A DNA stretch of 64,000 bases from Planctomycetota bacterium (GCA_021413735.1 JAIOPV010000067.1:1-64000); one strand, 5' to 3'; positions 41,897 to 51,832 are shown, counted from the first letter of the stretch. Notes: generated from the letters alone by a model not told the origin. Translations and numbers: made by a program.

Positions 41897-42053
41897 GAAA
41901 GCGGTGCTGGAACAGCCTTCCTTGAGAAGCATGCCAAACCATGTGCTCGGACGACGCAACATCGTCCTGTCGCAGAGCGACGAGCTAAACCAACACAACC
42001 AATGCGAGTAAAGTACCCGTGGCCGCTTTGCTTCGCAATCTTGGGAGTCAAAA

Positions 42054-42611
42054 ATGGATTCGGTCGCGGTGATCGAGCAAACCCGTCGCTGGATTGCCGA
42101 CATGGTGATCGGTCTGAACCTGTGCCCATTCGCCCGCCGTGTCTTCGATGGGAATCTCATCCGCTACACCGTGACCGACGCAACCAACGCTGTTTCGTTG
42201 CGCGATGCGTTGAAAGCGGAACTGGAATCGCTGGCCGCGACGCCCGCGGAGCAAGTCGAAACGAGCATCCTCATCCATCCGCACGCACTCGCCGACTTCC
42301 TCGATTACAACGACTTCCTCGCGGATGCTGATGGGCTTCTCGCGGAACTTTGTCTTGAAGGCGTCATACAGATTGCGAGCTTTCACCCGCGGTATCAGTT
42401 CGCAGGTACCAAGCCCAACGCAGTGGAGAACTACACGAACCGTTCGCCGTATCCGATGCTGCACCTGCTGCGAGAAGATAGCATCAGCAAGGTGAACGAC
42501 GACCCGGAAAAACTGGCCGATATTCCGCAGCGAAACATGGCGACGCTGCGGCGTCTGGGACTTGCGAAAGTGCTGAAACTGATTGGCGAGCGGGGGACGT
42601 CGGGCCCCTGA
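42054..42611 (+). CDS. DUF1415 family protein
   Basis: This 185-aa protein matches DUF1415, a bacterial family without known function: VIGLNLCPFARRVFDGNLIR, ETSILIHPHALADFLDYNDF, VIQIASFHPRYQFAGT, YTNRSPYPMLHLLREDSISK. The conserved CPFA and late NRSPYP segments are intact, and the length is normal. The last codons (GERGTSGP) fall inside the left arm of the palindrome at 42588-42655, so the C-terminal tail may be repeat-derived. It converges on the heme-binding propeller gene. Confidence 0.85.
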   Translation: MDSVAVIEQTRRWIADMVIGLNLCPFARRVFDGNLIRYTVTDATNAVSLRDALKAELESLAATPAEQVETSILIHPHALADFLDYNDFLADADGLLAELCLEGVIQIASFHPRYQFAGTKPNAVENYTNRSPYPMLHLLREDSISKVNDDPEKLADIPQRNMATLRRLGLAKVLKLIGERGTSGP

Positions 42612-42655
42612 TTCTGCGTTTCAAAATGCAATCAGGGGACCGACGTCCCCCGCTC
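42588..42655. repeat. palindrome at convergent junction, overlapping a coding end
   Basis: The arms 42588-42613 and 42630-42655 are 26-base inverted copies (gagcgggggacgtcgg...) with one mismatch. The left arm includes the final eight codons of the DUF1415 gene including the stop. It could terminate both converging genes. Confidence 0.85.
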
Positions 42656-42663
42656 ACCGGGCA

Positions 42664-45600
42664 TCACTTCTTGAACATCGCGTGACCGGGGTCGCCGCGG
42701 CTGAGCATGTACGCGATCATGTCCAGTACCTCGGCCTCGTTCAGCGAGTTCAACAACTTCTCGGGCATCAGCGACACATTCGACGGCTTCACGCTCTCAA
42801 CGTCGCTCTTCTTCACTTCTACCACCTTCGTCGAATCCTCTGGGTCCGTGACGATGGTGTACTTGTCGCCCGCATCGTTCACGATCTTGCCGACGTAGGT
42901 CTTGTCATCGACGGTACGAATCACCGATGCCTTGTACTGATCCGACACGACCTTGCTCGGCTCGACAAGCGCCTCGGACATTTCCTTGATGCCGAACCGC
43001 CCCGCGACCTGCGACAAATCCGGGCCAGTCGCGCCGCCGTCGCCACCGACACGGTGACACACCACACACCGAGCCGCCGCGAACGCACGCTCACCGTTCT
43101 TGAAGTTGCGACCGCTCTTGAGCTTCGCTTCCAGTGCCACGACATCAGCCGTCGTCCATTCCTTGCCGGGGCCGATTGGCTTCGGCAGTTCCTTCGGCTT
43201 GAACGGCTTCTTCAACCCGGCCGCTTCGATTGCCAACCGTTCAGCATCGGAAGCGTTCGCGAATGCTTCCTTCTCGATGTTGTTGATGAAGCCCTGATAG
43301 CTCGCGCCGCCGGTCTTCGTGCGGGCTTCCGCGAGGAATCCGAAATACGCCTTCCAGCGGTCGAAGTTCCAGCCGACCGTCGCGTTTCGCAGCGAGAACG
43401 CGAGGGCCATTTTCTGTTGATCCGGTGCGTTCTTGAGCATGTTCGCGACGCTGCCGCCGTAGCCACCGTTGCGGGCGAGCAACTCCGCTGTCACTTCTGC
43501 TGTCGGCGGCTTCGACGGCTCCAGCAACAACTTCGTCACTTTCTCCACGATGGTCGGCGACTTGAGGTAAATCAGCACCTGTGCCAACTCGCGGTTCACG
43601 AGATCGGACTGCGTCGGGAACAGCGGATCGAGCTTCCTCAGCAGTTTCGGTGCGACATTCTCGCCGGGGTTACCCATTCGAGTGAACACGAGTTGGTAAG
43701 CCCGCAACGCATCGAGCTGCGTCGGCTCCGGCAGTTTCGCCAGATCAAGCCCTTCTAACTGCGCAAGCAGTTTCAGTTGCACGGATAAGTCACCCTGTCG
43801 TGCGAGTGCGACCACAGCCGCAATTTGGGCGTTGATGTCCGTCAACTGAAGTGCCTGATCTTGCCACGCCTTCGTCGGCTGGTGTTCGAGTGCGACGCGG
43901 GCCGAGTAGCGAATGAAGCGATCCTTGTGACTCAGCAACGGCAGCAGGAACTCGACGGCCTTCGCAGGGTCGGCCGCCGGCAGGTGGAACGCTTCGATTT
44001 CCTTCAGCAGTTTGCGTTCTGCGGTCACGGGCGTAGCGTAATCAACCTTCGTCGTCGGTTCCGTGCCCACATACGTCACGCGGAACAGCTCGCTCTGAGC
44101 GCCGCGACCGCCAATCGTGAAGTACATCGCCCCATCAACGGGATTGATGACCACATCCGTCAGCGGCAGCGGCGTGCGGCTCAGGAACTCTTCCTTCGTC
44201 GCTTTGTAAGTGCTGCCACTTGGCTCCGTGTGAATGGCGTACATCGTGCCGAAGGTCCAGTCGCAGATGAACAGCGCCTTCTGATATTTCGCGGGGAACT
44301 TGGCGCCGTAGCCGAAGTCCACACCAACGGGCGAACCTGGCCCGATGTTCACCGCTGCGGGCAAGCTATCGACGTAGTACGCGGGCCATTTACCGGTGCC
44401 AGACCGCCAGCCGAGCTCGCTCCCGCTGGTAGCATGGTTCACGCGAGTTGGGCGATACCACGGCATGCCCATGTCCCACTCCATGTCGGCGTCGTACACG
44501 AACATTTCGCCGTCGGCGTTGAATGCGAAGTCGAACGGGTTGCGGTAACCGCTTGTGAAGATTTCCCACGTCTTGCCGTCGAAGTCAGTCTTCGCGACGT
44601 AGCCGCCGGGGGCGAGGATGCCGCGAGCGTGACCGTTCGCATCCCACTGACGCGGCAACAGGTGATCTTCGCTCCAGTTCTTCGGCACACGGCTGTGGTC
44701 GAAGTTCTCCGGCGGTAGCGTGTGGTTGCCGCAGATAACGTACAGCGACTTGCCATCCGGCCCGAGGCGAACCGCGTGTGGACCGTGCTCACCACCGCCC
44801 TTGATCGCCTTGAGCTTCTCAACCTTGTCGAGCACATCGTCGTTCTTGGAACTTGTGACACGGTAGAGCCCGCTGCCGGGGCCGCCGTTGCACACGACAT
44901 ACAATCCGCCGTTGTGCCACAACAAACCTTGCGCTCCGGTGATCTTCGCTGGGATGCGTTCGACCTTCGTTTCTTCATCGGAACCGATCTTCGGCGGCGT
45001 GATGCGAACGAGCCCCTTGCTGTCCTGGTCGCTGGCGATGAGCCGGCCCTTGTTATCGACCCCGAGATTGACCCACGAGCCAAGCACTGGCTTTGGCACC
45101 GTGAACAGCTTCTCGACCTGGTAACCCGGAAGCGTGACGAACGTGCCGCTGGGAACTTTGTTGCCGCCCACGGTCGCAACCGCCCCATCGAAAACCTTGC
45201 CCCACGGCGTGTCGCCATACTTGCCGGTCTTCTTGGCCTTCGCGCCCTCGCCACCCTTCTTCTCGGAAGCGGTCCACGTTTCGTCACTCACGACATACTT
45301 CGTCTCACCCTTCTCGGTCGTCATGGCAAGCTTGAAGACCATCCCCGCGGCACCGCCGTCGTTGGTCACCTCCGCGACAATCTCGTTCCCCTCGGCCTTG
45401 AGGAGTTTCGTCACGTCGGCTTCCGCAGCGTCCTTCCACTCGTCGGACGCAGCGACCTGCTTGCCGTTCACGAACAGCACGACGTGGTTATCGGCGGTCA
45501 CTTTGAGCTTCGCGGCTTTGACGCCAGCCGCGGCGAACTCGGTGCGAATGAAATACTTCTTGTTGTTGTCGGCACCCCAGATCCACAGGGGAACGGGGCC

Positions 45601-45771
45601 GGCGTCGAAGACCTTCGCGATGTCGGCGACTGCCGGATCGGCCTTCGGGGGCTTGGGCGTCTCGCCGCGTTCGACGGACGGGGCCACGGTTGGCTTCTGT
45701 GTGAAAACATCCTCGGCGGACGCGATGGTGCCGAGTGCAGCGAGTAAGAGAGTGAGTGCGGTGGTGCGCAT
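42664..45771 (-). CDS. PVC-type heme-binding beta-propeller protein
   Basis: From ATG 45771 (MRTTALTLLLAALGTIASAE) this encodes 1035 aa. After the signal peptide comes a beta-sandwich (about 45-170), then a sorbosone-dehydrogenase-like beta-propeller (KVPSGTFVTLPGYQVEKLF to QSELFRVTYV) and an alpha-helical HEAT-like middle (residues 600-850). The C-terminal putative heme-binding domain of the Pirellula/Verrucomicrobium type has AAARCVVCHRVGGDGGATGP with the C-x-x-C-H heme site and VSDQYKASVIRTVDDKTYVG. It probably acts in the periplasm as an electron-transferring sugar or alcohol dehydrogenase; the substrate is unknown. It heads no obvious operon but lies near further secreted minus-strand genes. 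Confidence 0.88.
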   Translation of the reverse strand: MRTTALTLLLAALGTIASAEDVFTQKPTVAPSVERGETPKPPKADPAVADIAKVFDAGPVPLWIWGADNNKKYFIRTEFAAAGVKAAKLKVTADNHVVLFVNGKQVAASDEWKDAAEADVTKLLKAEGNEIVAEVTNDGGAAGMVFKLAMTTEKGETKYVVSDETWTASEKKGGEGAKAKKTGKYGDTPWGKVFDGAVATVGGNKVPSGTFVTLPGYQVEKLFTVPKPVLGSWVNLGVDNKGRLIASDQDSKGLVRITPPKIGSDEETKVERIPAKITGAQGLLWHNGGLYVVCNGGPGSGLYRVTSSKNDDVLDKVEKLKAIKGGGEHGPHAVRLGPDGKSLYVICGNHTLPPENFDHSRVPKNWSEDHLLPRQWDANGHARGILAPGGYVAKTDFDGKTWEIFTSGYRNPFDFAFNADGEMFVYDADMEWDMGMPWYRPTRVNHATSGSELGWRSGTGKWPAYYVDSLPAAVNIGPGSPVGVDFGYGAKFPAKYQKALFICDWTFGTMYAIHTEPSGSTYKATKEEFLSRTPLPLTDVVINPVDGAMYFTIGGRGAQSELFRVTYVGTEPTTKVDYATPVTAERKLLKEIEAFHLPAADPAKAVEFLLPLLSHKDRFIRYSARVALEHQPTKAWQDQALQLTDINAQIAAVVALARQGDLSVQLKLLAQLEGLDLAKLPEPTQLDALRAYQLVFTRMGNPGENVAPKLLRKLDPLFPTQSDLVNRELAQVLIYLKSPTIVEKVTKLLLEPSKPPTAEVTAELLARNGGYGGSVANMLKNAPDQQKMALAFSLRNATVGWNFDRWKAYFGFLAEARTKTGGASYQGFINNIEKEAFANASDAERLAIEAAGLKKPFKPKELPKPIGPGKEWTTADVVALEAKLKSGRNFKNGERAFAAARCVVCHRVGGDGGATGPDLSQVAGRFGIKEMSEALVEPSKVVSDQYKASVIRTVDDKTYVGKIVNDAGDKYTIVTDPEDSTKVVEVKKSDVESVKPSNVSLMPEKLLNSLNEAEVLDMIAYMLSRGDPGHAMFKK

Positions 45772-45897
45772 GGGAGTGTTTGGCGAGCGGCCGGTGTTTT
45801 CTGCTTCACCGGCTGGAGGTAGAGTGGAAAAAGGCGACCGGCCAACAACGGCCGGCACGAGTGATCCGCCGTGAGTCTGTTACGCAGTTCAGCACGA

Positions 45898-47640
45898 TCA
45901 TTTTGGTTTGACGCGTTTCAACCGCATGAGAAGCTTGCCGTCGTCCAGTTCCAGGAGTTCGCTCTCCGGCTTCGAGGTCATCTTGGCGTTGAAGTAGGGA
46001 ACACCGTCTTCGCCGGTCATCACCAGGTGGCCGTCCTTGACCTTGTAGGTTCCTGCTTCACGCATCCCGCCGTAGTGCAAAATGCCCCACTTGCCGTCCT
46101 TCGTGAACTCGACATCGGCTGGGTTGTCAGCGTCGGTGATCTTCTCGCCCTTTCCGGTCAGAGACAGCAACCGCCAGTATGTGCCCGTGATTTCCAGAGG
46201 GTTCTCCTTCGCTCCGACCATCGGGGCGTCCGTGTCTTTCTTCGTTGGGTTTCCGCCAACGGGCTTGACCTCCTTCCCGGTGATGAACAGCGTCGCGAAG
46301 CCGTACACATCCTTGGGCGTGGAACTCGGGAGCCCGACGTAGACCTCGTAAGTCCCAGACTCCGGCTTGGCAATGCGGATCAGGGGGTTGATGCCGCCAC
46401 CCGAGTTGTCGTCCGCGACCCAAGTGCCATCGGGGAGCCTGATGAGCAGCGTCGTGTCTTTGGCGCACACCACAGAGAACGTCAGAGGGTCTTTACCGGC
46501 CGTGTACGTGACCGCAGTGTGCACCCCGACCCGAGTACTGATGCCGCCAAGTCTGGTCTTTTCTGGTCCACCGATGCCGACCTTTTCGACCTTGTGCGGA
46601 TCGGGAGCGAAGCCCGCCTTCAGTTCGAACTTGCCGTCCGCCAATCGGACGTCGAGTTCCGCCGGCTTCAGCGTTACGAGGATCGCCTCAGCCCCGGTCT
46701 TGAACTCGGTGGGGCGTTTCGCGCCGAGCGCGAAGCAGATTCGCAGCGTGTCGCCACTGAACTCATAAATCCCCGGCCAGGTCCTGTCCTTCCCGATGAG
46801 GTCGATCTGCATCGGTTTGGTCGTCGGGTCGATCTTGATCGTCAAATCCGTCGTCAACTTCGCGTCGTCATCGAACACGACGGTGAAGTTGGTCCCGTCG
46901 ATGACGACCTCCTTGGGCGCGAAGTCGGGCGAAGAGCTCTTGGCGACCTTCCAAGGGCCACGCAGCTCTTCAAGCGCCTTGTCCTGCGCATTGGGCTTCG
47001 CGTCAGATTTCGGAGTCTCCTTAACTTTCGGGAGCGTGGGATTTTCCTTTGGCGTGTCCTCGTCCTTGACGAGCTTCGCGCCAACAGTCGTGGGGTCAAT
47101 CGCCGCCGGCCAGATGGTCTTGCTGTCGTAGCGGGCGTTCGTGAACTTCGGTTGCGCGTCCGAAGCGACCCACTTCATGCCGCTGAGATCGGCGCCCCGC
47201 AGGTCTGCTTCGCTGAAGTCGCACCGGCTGGCCGCCTTGATTCCCTTGAGATTCCGCAGGTTTGCCCCGCGGAATTTGTTGACGTTGAATCCGCACTCCG
47301 ACAGGTCCAGACCTTCCAGGTTCGCGCCGTCGAGTATGGCCCCGCCAAAACCGATGTCCTTCGTCAACTTCGCTCCCCGGAAATCGGCTTTGGTCAGGTC
47401 AGCCCAGAGGAAGTAACCGCCAGTGATGGTTGCCTTCCGGAAATCAGCCTCGACCAACTTCGCTTCACTGAAATTGCACTTCGTAAGGGTCGTCTCGCTG
47501 AAGTCAGCTCCCTTCTTGAAAGTCCGCTTATCGAACGGGACGCTCTCCAGCGTTTTGCCTTTGAAACTTTCTTGGGCCGCCCCCAGTTGAGCAGCGACCA
47601 GTGAAACAATGCAAACCAATGTCGGGCGAGACATGAACAT
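45898..47640 (-). CDS. secreted pentapeptide-repeat / TIGR03067 fusion protein
   Basis: This 580-aa protein has a signal peptide (MFMSRPTLVCIVSLVAAQLG, cleavage near GAA) and then pentapeptide repeats at about 35-165: ADFSETTLTKCNFSEAKLVE, ADFRKATI, ADLTKADFRGAKL, ANLEGLDLSECGF, ADLRGADLSG. After a linker, KALEELRGPWKVAKSSSPDF to KDRTWPGIYEFSGDTLRICF matches TIGR03067, a planctomycete-rich domain of unknown function. A middle beta-rich stretch (pre-peptidase-like, DPLTFSVVCAKDTTLLIRLP) and a terminal lipocalin-like strand (LEITGTYWRLLSLTGKGEKI) follow. The combination is unusual; no activity can be assigned. Confidence 0.8.
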   Translation of the reverse strand: MFMSRPTLVCIVSLVAAQLGAAQESFKGKTLESVPFDKRTFKKGADFSETTLTKCNFSEAKLVEADFRKATITGGYFLWADLTKADFRGAKLTKDIGFGGAILDGANLEGLDLSECGFNVNKFRGANLRNLKGIKAASRCDFSEADLRGADLSGMKWVASDAQPKFTNARYDSKTIWPAAIDPTTVGAKLVKDEDTPKENPTLPKVKETPKSDAKPNAQDKALEELRGPWKVAKSSSPDFAPKEVVIDGTNFTVVFDDDAKLTTDLTIKIDPTTKPMQIDLIGKDRTWPGIYEFSGDTLRICFALGAKRPTEFKTGAEAILVTLKPAELDVRLADGKFELKAGFAPDPHKVEKVGIGGPEKTRLGGISTRVGVHTAVTYTAGKDPLTFSVVCAKDTTLLIRLPDGTWVADDNSGGGINPLIRIAKPESGTYEVYVGLPSSTPKDVYGFATLFITGKEVKPVGGNPTKKDTDAPMVGAKENPLEITGTYWRLLSLTGKGEKITDADNPADVEFTKDGKWGILHYGGMREAGTYKVKDGHLVMTGEDGVPYFNAKMTSKPESELLELDDGKLLMRLKRVKPK

Positions 47641-47680
47641 GCAACACCTTTCAAATGGAATGAAAGTGGACGGCCTTTAT

Positions 47681-49129
47681 TCAAACCAGAATGTCCTTCA
47701 CAACCTTGCCGTGAACATCGGTCAAGCGGTAGTCGCGGCCCTGGAAGCGAGTCGTCAGTTTCGTGTGGTCAAAGCCCAGGCAGTGCTGGATCGTCGCTTG
47801 CAGATCGTGGATGTGAACCATGTCCTTGCCGACTTTGAAGCCGAGGTCGTCGCTTTCGCCGTGCGTGTGGCCTGCCTTGATGCCACCGCCCGCCAGCATC
47901 AGCGAGAAGCAATCGGGGTAGTGGTCACGCCCCAGCACCTGCCCGCCCGCCGTGCGACCTTCGCGGAACGGCGTGCGGCCAAACTCGCCACCCCACACAA
48001 CAAGCGTGTCCTTCAACATGTCGCGGTTCTTCAGATCCTTGATGAGAGCTGCGACAGCCTGGGTCGTGACGGTGCCCTTCCTGGTGAGGCCGTCGCGAAT
48101 GTCCTCGTTTGGGTTGGTGCCGTGGAAGTCCCAGCCCCAATCGAAGAGTTGCACATACCGCACGCCCGACTCGACAAGCCGCCGCGCGAGCAAGCAGTTG
48201 TTCGCGAATGTGCCCGCCCCCGGCTTCGCTCCGTAGGAGTCGAGAACCTTCGCTGGCTCGCGCGAAATGTCCATCACTTCAGTCGCGGAAAGCTGCATCC
48301 GGAACGCGAGTTCGTACTGCGCGATGCGTGTTCTTGTTTCTGGGTGCCCGAGTTCCTTTTCCTGAATCTCGTTCAGATCCTTCATCGCATCGAGGCCAAG
48401 GCGTCGCATGTCGCGATCCATGCCTGGCGGGTCGGACAGATACAGCACGGGTTCGCCCTTGCTGCGACACTGCACGCCCTGGAACACCGACGGCAAGAAC
48501 CCGCTGCCCCAACAGCCCTGCCCGCCGCTCGGTTGCACGCCGTTCGAGATCAACACGACGAAACCGGGCAGATTCGCACTTTCGCTACCGAGGCCATAGC
48601 ACGTCCACGCGCCGAGACTCGGCCGACCTTGCCTCGCGAAGCCGGTGTACAGCAGCAACTCGGCCGGGGCGTGGTTGAACTCGTCGGTCTTCATCGAGCG
48701 AATGACCGTCACGTCGTCCGCGACATCGTGCAGCGGCTTGATCGCGTCGGACATCCAGATGCCGGACTTGCCGTGCTGCTTGAACGGCTGTTTGGTGCCA
48801 AGTAGTTTCGGCACACCCGACGTGAATGCGAACCGCTTGCCCTTCAGGTACTCGTCGGGGCACGCTTCGCCGTCGTGCTTGACGAGTTCCGGCTTGTAGT
48901 CGAGCAGGTCGAGGTGCGGCGGCGCACCCGACATGTGCAGGTAGATCACTCGTTTCGCGGTGCCGGGGAAATGAGGCTTCCGCGGTGCGAGCGGATCATC
49001 CTTGTCACGCTGATTGTCGGCAGCATTGGCGTCGAGTTGCGACAACGCAAGCCCGCCAAGCCCGAGCGATGACGCTCCGAGGAAGTTACGGCGCGTGATG
49101 GCCTGCAAACGTGCGAGGTTCGGGTTCAT
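47681..49129 (-). CDS. DUF1501 protein
   Basis: This 482-aa protein has an N-terminal leader with ITRRNFLGASSLGLGGLALS, of twin-arginine type, and the DUF1501 features VIYLHMSGAPPHLDLLDYKP, WMSDAIKPLHDVADDVTVIR, GVRYVQLFDWGWDFHGTNPN and LVVWGGEFGRTPFREGR. Activity is unknown; a sulfatase-like fold is expected. It lies 54 bases behind the DUF1549/DUF1553 gene on the same strand, the standard planctomycete pairing, so the two are probably an operon acting outside the cytoplasm. It is clearly paralogous to the copy at 12.9-14.3 kb but differs in length and partner. Confidence 0.92.
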   Translation of the reverse strand: MNPNLARLQAITRRNFLGASSLGLGGLALSQLDANAADNQRDKDDPLAPRKPHFPGTAKRVIYLHMSGAPPHLDLLDYKPELVKHDGEACPDEYLKGKRFAFTSGVPKLLGTKQPFKQHGKSGIWMSDAIKPLHDVADDVTVIRSMKTDEFNHAPAELLLYTGFARQGRPSLGAWTCYGLGSESANLPGFVVLISNGVQPSGGQGCWGSGFLPSVFQGVQCRSKGEPVLYLSDPPGMDRDMRRLGLDAMKDLNEIQEKELGHPETRTRIAQYELAFRMQLSATEVMDISREPAKVLDSYGAKPGAGTFANNCLLARRLVESGVRYVQLFDWGWDFHGTNPNEDIRDGLTRKGTVTTQAVAALIKDLKNRDMLKDTLVVWGGEFGRTPFREGRTAGGQVLGRDHYPDCFSLMLAGGGIKAGHTHGESDDLGFKVGKDMVHIHDLQATIQHCLGFDHTKLTTRFQGRDYRLTDVHGKVVKDILV

Positions 49130-49183
49130 GGCAATTGTTCCGATATTGTTTAGCCGTCTCCCCAGCGGGGGCGGCGTGCGTAT

Positions 49184-51532
49184 TCAGCGTTTCATCACCA
49201 TTTCGTCGAGATTCAGCATCACGTTCGCAACCACGGTCCACGCGGCCGCATCGACCGCATCGACTCCCTTCGGCAGTGGGCCGAGTGGGTTCGTCGCGAA
49301 CTGAGTCGCCTTCGCGGCATCCTTCGCGAACTTCGCCTTCGAGTCTTCGTACAGTTTCACGAGGCGACTCACTTCGCCTTCGGTCGGCGGACGCACCAGA
49401 CACGCCTTGAAGCCAAACGTTGCCTTGTCGGCTGGCGTCGCGCCGCCTTTCTCGATCATCCGACGGGCAAGACCCTGTGCGGCCTCAACGTAAACGGGAT
49501 CATTCATCGACACAAGCGCTTGCAACGGCGTGTTCGTGCGGGCACGGCGAACGATGCACGTATCGCGGTTCGGAGCGTCGAACGTGGACATCGACGGATA
49601 CGGATTCGAGCGCCGCCATTGCGTGTAGATGCCGCGACGGAACTTGTCCTCGCCTGTGCTGGTCTGCCAGTCGATCGAACCGCCGAACGCCGCACTCACG
49701 CCGAGATTCGGTTGCGGTGGCTTCACAGATGGCCCGAGCGTCTTCGGACTGAGAAGCCCCGCAGCGGTGAGCGCCTGATCGCGGATCATCTCAGCAGAGA
49801 GACGCACACGCGGACCACGAGCAAGCAGGCGGTTCTCAGGGTCACGCTCGAACAGATCCGGCGTCACTTTCGCCGATTGTCGATACGCTGCCGACATCAC
49901 GAGTTGCTTCAGGAACCGCTTCACGTTCCAGTCGGATTGCAGATCGACTGCCAGGAAATCCAGCAGTTCCGGGTGGCTTGGCAGTTCGCCCTGCGTGCCA
50001 AACTCTTCGCTCGTGCGAACGATGCCGGTGCCAAACATCTGCTCCCAAAGGCGATTCGCAATCACGCGAGCCGTCAGCGGATTCTCGGCACTCACGAGCC
50101 ACTTCGCGAATTCGAGCCGTGTCTTCGGGGCGTCCTTCGGGAGTGGAGGGAAAACTGCAGGCACGCCTTCGGTGACTTCGTCGCCGAGGTCCATGAAGTT
50201 GCCACGGAACTGAAGACGTGTCTTGCGGCGTGCAGCGCCTTCCAACTCCTTCATGATCGGGACGCTGGTCGTCGGCTTGAGGGCTGCAGCTTCTTTCTTG
50301 AGGGCGGCGAGTTTGTCGCGCTCGGGCTTCATCTCGTCGGGTTTCTTGCCCTTCAGCTTCTCTTCAAGACCCGCGATCTCGGCCTCAATGCCCTTCTTCT
50401 TCGCGAGCACCTCGTCGGCCCAGAACGGCAGGGTCGGCGACTCATCGGGGCGGTCGGCGTCGGCGGTGTTGTTCAGGAACGCGAACGAGCCGAAGAACTC
50501 CTTCTGCGTGATGGGGTCGTACTTGTGCGTGTGACACTGAGCACAGGCCATCGACGTACCCATCCACACCATGTACGTCGTGTTCACGCGGTCCACGATG
50601 GCGACGTTGCGGAACTCCTCGTCGCTCGTGCCGCCCTCGCTGTTGGTCATCGTGTTGCGGTGAAACGCCGTCGCAATCTGCTGTTCGAGCGTCGGCTTCG
50701 GAAGGAGATCGCCCGCGATTTGCTCGATCGTGAACTGATCGAATGGCTTGTTCGCGTTGAAGCTGTTGATGACGTAATCGCGATACTTCCAGATCGTGCG
50801 GGCGGGGTCGTCAGCGTAGCCGGCGCTGTCGGCGTAGCGTGCGAGATCAAGCCACAATCGGGCAAAGTGTTCGCCGTATGCGGTCTTCGCGAGCAACTTA
50901 TCGACGAGCTTTTCGTAAGCATCTGGCGATGCGTCTTTCACGAACGTTTCCACTTCCTCGGGCGTCGGCGGCAACCCCGTGAGGTCGAGCGCGACACGAC
51001 GAGCGAGCGTGTACTTGTCGGCTTCGGGTTGCTGCGTCAACTTCTCCTTGATGAGCCGTGCCGCGATGAACGCATCGACAGCATTGCGGATGGCGTACTT
51101 CGCATCCTTCACTTCCGGGACTGCGGGCTTCACCGGTTTCACGTATGCCCAGTGAGTTGCGTAGTCAGCACCTTCCTTCACCCATTGCGTCAGAATCTCG
51201 ATCTCGCGTGCTGTCAGTTTCTTGCCGAACTTCGCGGGCGGCATCGCCTCCTCAGCATCCTTCGTGGTCAACCGCTTCACGAGACTACTCGCCTCTGGCT
51301 TGCCCGGCACGACGGCCACTTCGAGTGCCCCTTCGCGAGTGTCGAGGCGGAACTTGCCCTTGCGGACCTTCTCGTCGGGTCCGTGGCACGCGAAGCAGTT
51401 GTTCGACAGGATTGGCCGCACGTCGCGGTTGAAATCGACCTTCGCGGTTTGACCGCGAGCCGATGACGTGGAGAGTGCGAGCGTGATGATGCAAACGACA
51501 CGGAGTGAGCCGGTGGAGAAGATCACGGGCAC
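49184..51532 (-). CDS. planctomycete cytochrome C (PSCyt1/DUF1549/DUF1553) protein
   Basis: This 782-aa secreted protein has a signal peptide (MPVIFSTGSLRVVCIITLAL) and the N-terminal cytochrome-like domain FNRDVRPILSNNCFACHGPD with a C-x-x-C-H heme site. DUF1549 follows (RNAVDAFIAARLIKEKLTQQ, YGEHFARLWLDLARYADSAG, a second heme-like CAQCHTHKYDP), then a coiled-coil-prone insert (about 375-420) and DUF1553 (NPLTARVIANRLWEQMFGTG, GELPSHPELLDFLAVDL, TNTPLQALVSMNDPVYVEAA). It is upstream of DUF1501 on the same strand. The pair is thought to act on complex carbohydrates, but no reaction is proven. Confidence 0.92.
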   Translation of the reverse strand: MPVIFSTGSLRVVCIITLALSTSSARGQTAKVDFNRDVRPILSNNCFACHGPDEKVRKGKFRLDTREGALEVAVVPGKPEASSLVKRLTTKDAEEAMPPAKFGKKLTAREIEILTQWVKEGADYATHWAYVKPVKPAVPEVKDAKYAIRNAVDAFIAARLIKEKLTQQPEADKYTLARRVALDLTGLPPTPEEVETFVKDASPDAYEKLVDKLLAKTAYGEHFARLWLDLARYADSAGYADDPARTIWKYRDYVINSFNANKPFDQFTIEQIAGDLLPKPTLEQQIATAFHRNTMTNSEGGTSDEEFRNVAIVDRVNTTYMVWMGTSMACAQCHTHKYDPITQKEFFGSFAFLNNTADADRPDESPTLPFWADEVLAKKKGIEAEIAGLEEKLKGKKPDEMKPERDKLAALKKEAAALKPTTSVPIMKELEGAARRKTRLQFRGNFMDLGDEVTEGVPAVFPPLPKDAPKTRLEFAKWLVSAENPLTARVIANRLWEQMFGTGIVRTSEEFGTQGELPSHPELLDFLAVDLQSDWNVKRFLKQLVMSAAYRQSAKVTPDLFERDPENRLLARGPRVRLSAEMIRDQALTAAGLLSPKTLGPSVKPPQPNLGVSAAFGGSIDWQTSTGEDKFRRGIYTQWRRSNPYPSMSTFDAPNRDTCIVRRARTNTPLQALVSMNDPVYVEAAQGLARRMIEKGGATPADKATFGFKACLVRPPTEGEVSRLVKLYEDSKAKFAKDAAKATQFATNPLGPLPKGVDAVDAAAWTVVANVMLNLDEMVMKR

Positions 51533-51832
51533 ACCTCAAAGGGGGTTATCGGTGAACGATGGCGAGCCCCGCAATGCGGGGAGTGCGGGCAGGTCGATTG
51601 CTTCAGTGTAACGGGTTCAGCGACGGGGTGGGACGAAAAATCAATACAAGATTAGCCGCACGATAAACGCAGATGAAAGACACGATTCAGACAACAGACA
51701 AGAAGAGTGAATTTGGAAGACAAACACCCGCAACGCACGAACCTCAGAGCTTCCGCACCGGTTCTCTGCTTTGTTTTTGATCGTGTCTTGATCGGGTTTC
51801 AATCGTGCGGCGATTTCTGCTTCCGTCTGATG
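51533..51832. other. intergenic region without recognised features
   Basis: These 300 bases between two minus-strand genes hold no gene, palindrome or terminator that I could see. Confidence 0.4.

Larger units (their letters stand above)
41717..42053. other. intergenic region with terminator and palindrome
   Basis: This 337-base gap holds the terminator at 41723-41753 and a long perfect palindrome at 41815-41896. The last 150 bases show nothing recognisable. Confidence 0.6.

Noticed and set aside
45871-47604. 577-aa open frame opposite the pentapeptide gene
   Set aside because: The minus-strand frame has a signal peptide and clear domains; the plus-strand product is Arg/Val-rich and motif-free.
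49520-51466. 648-aa open frame opposite the DUF1549/1553 gene
   Set aside because: Antisense shadow; the real gene carries heme sites and family signatures on the minus strand.
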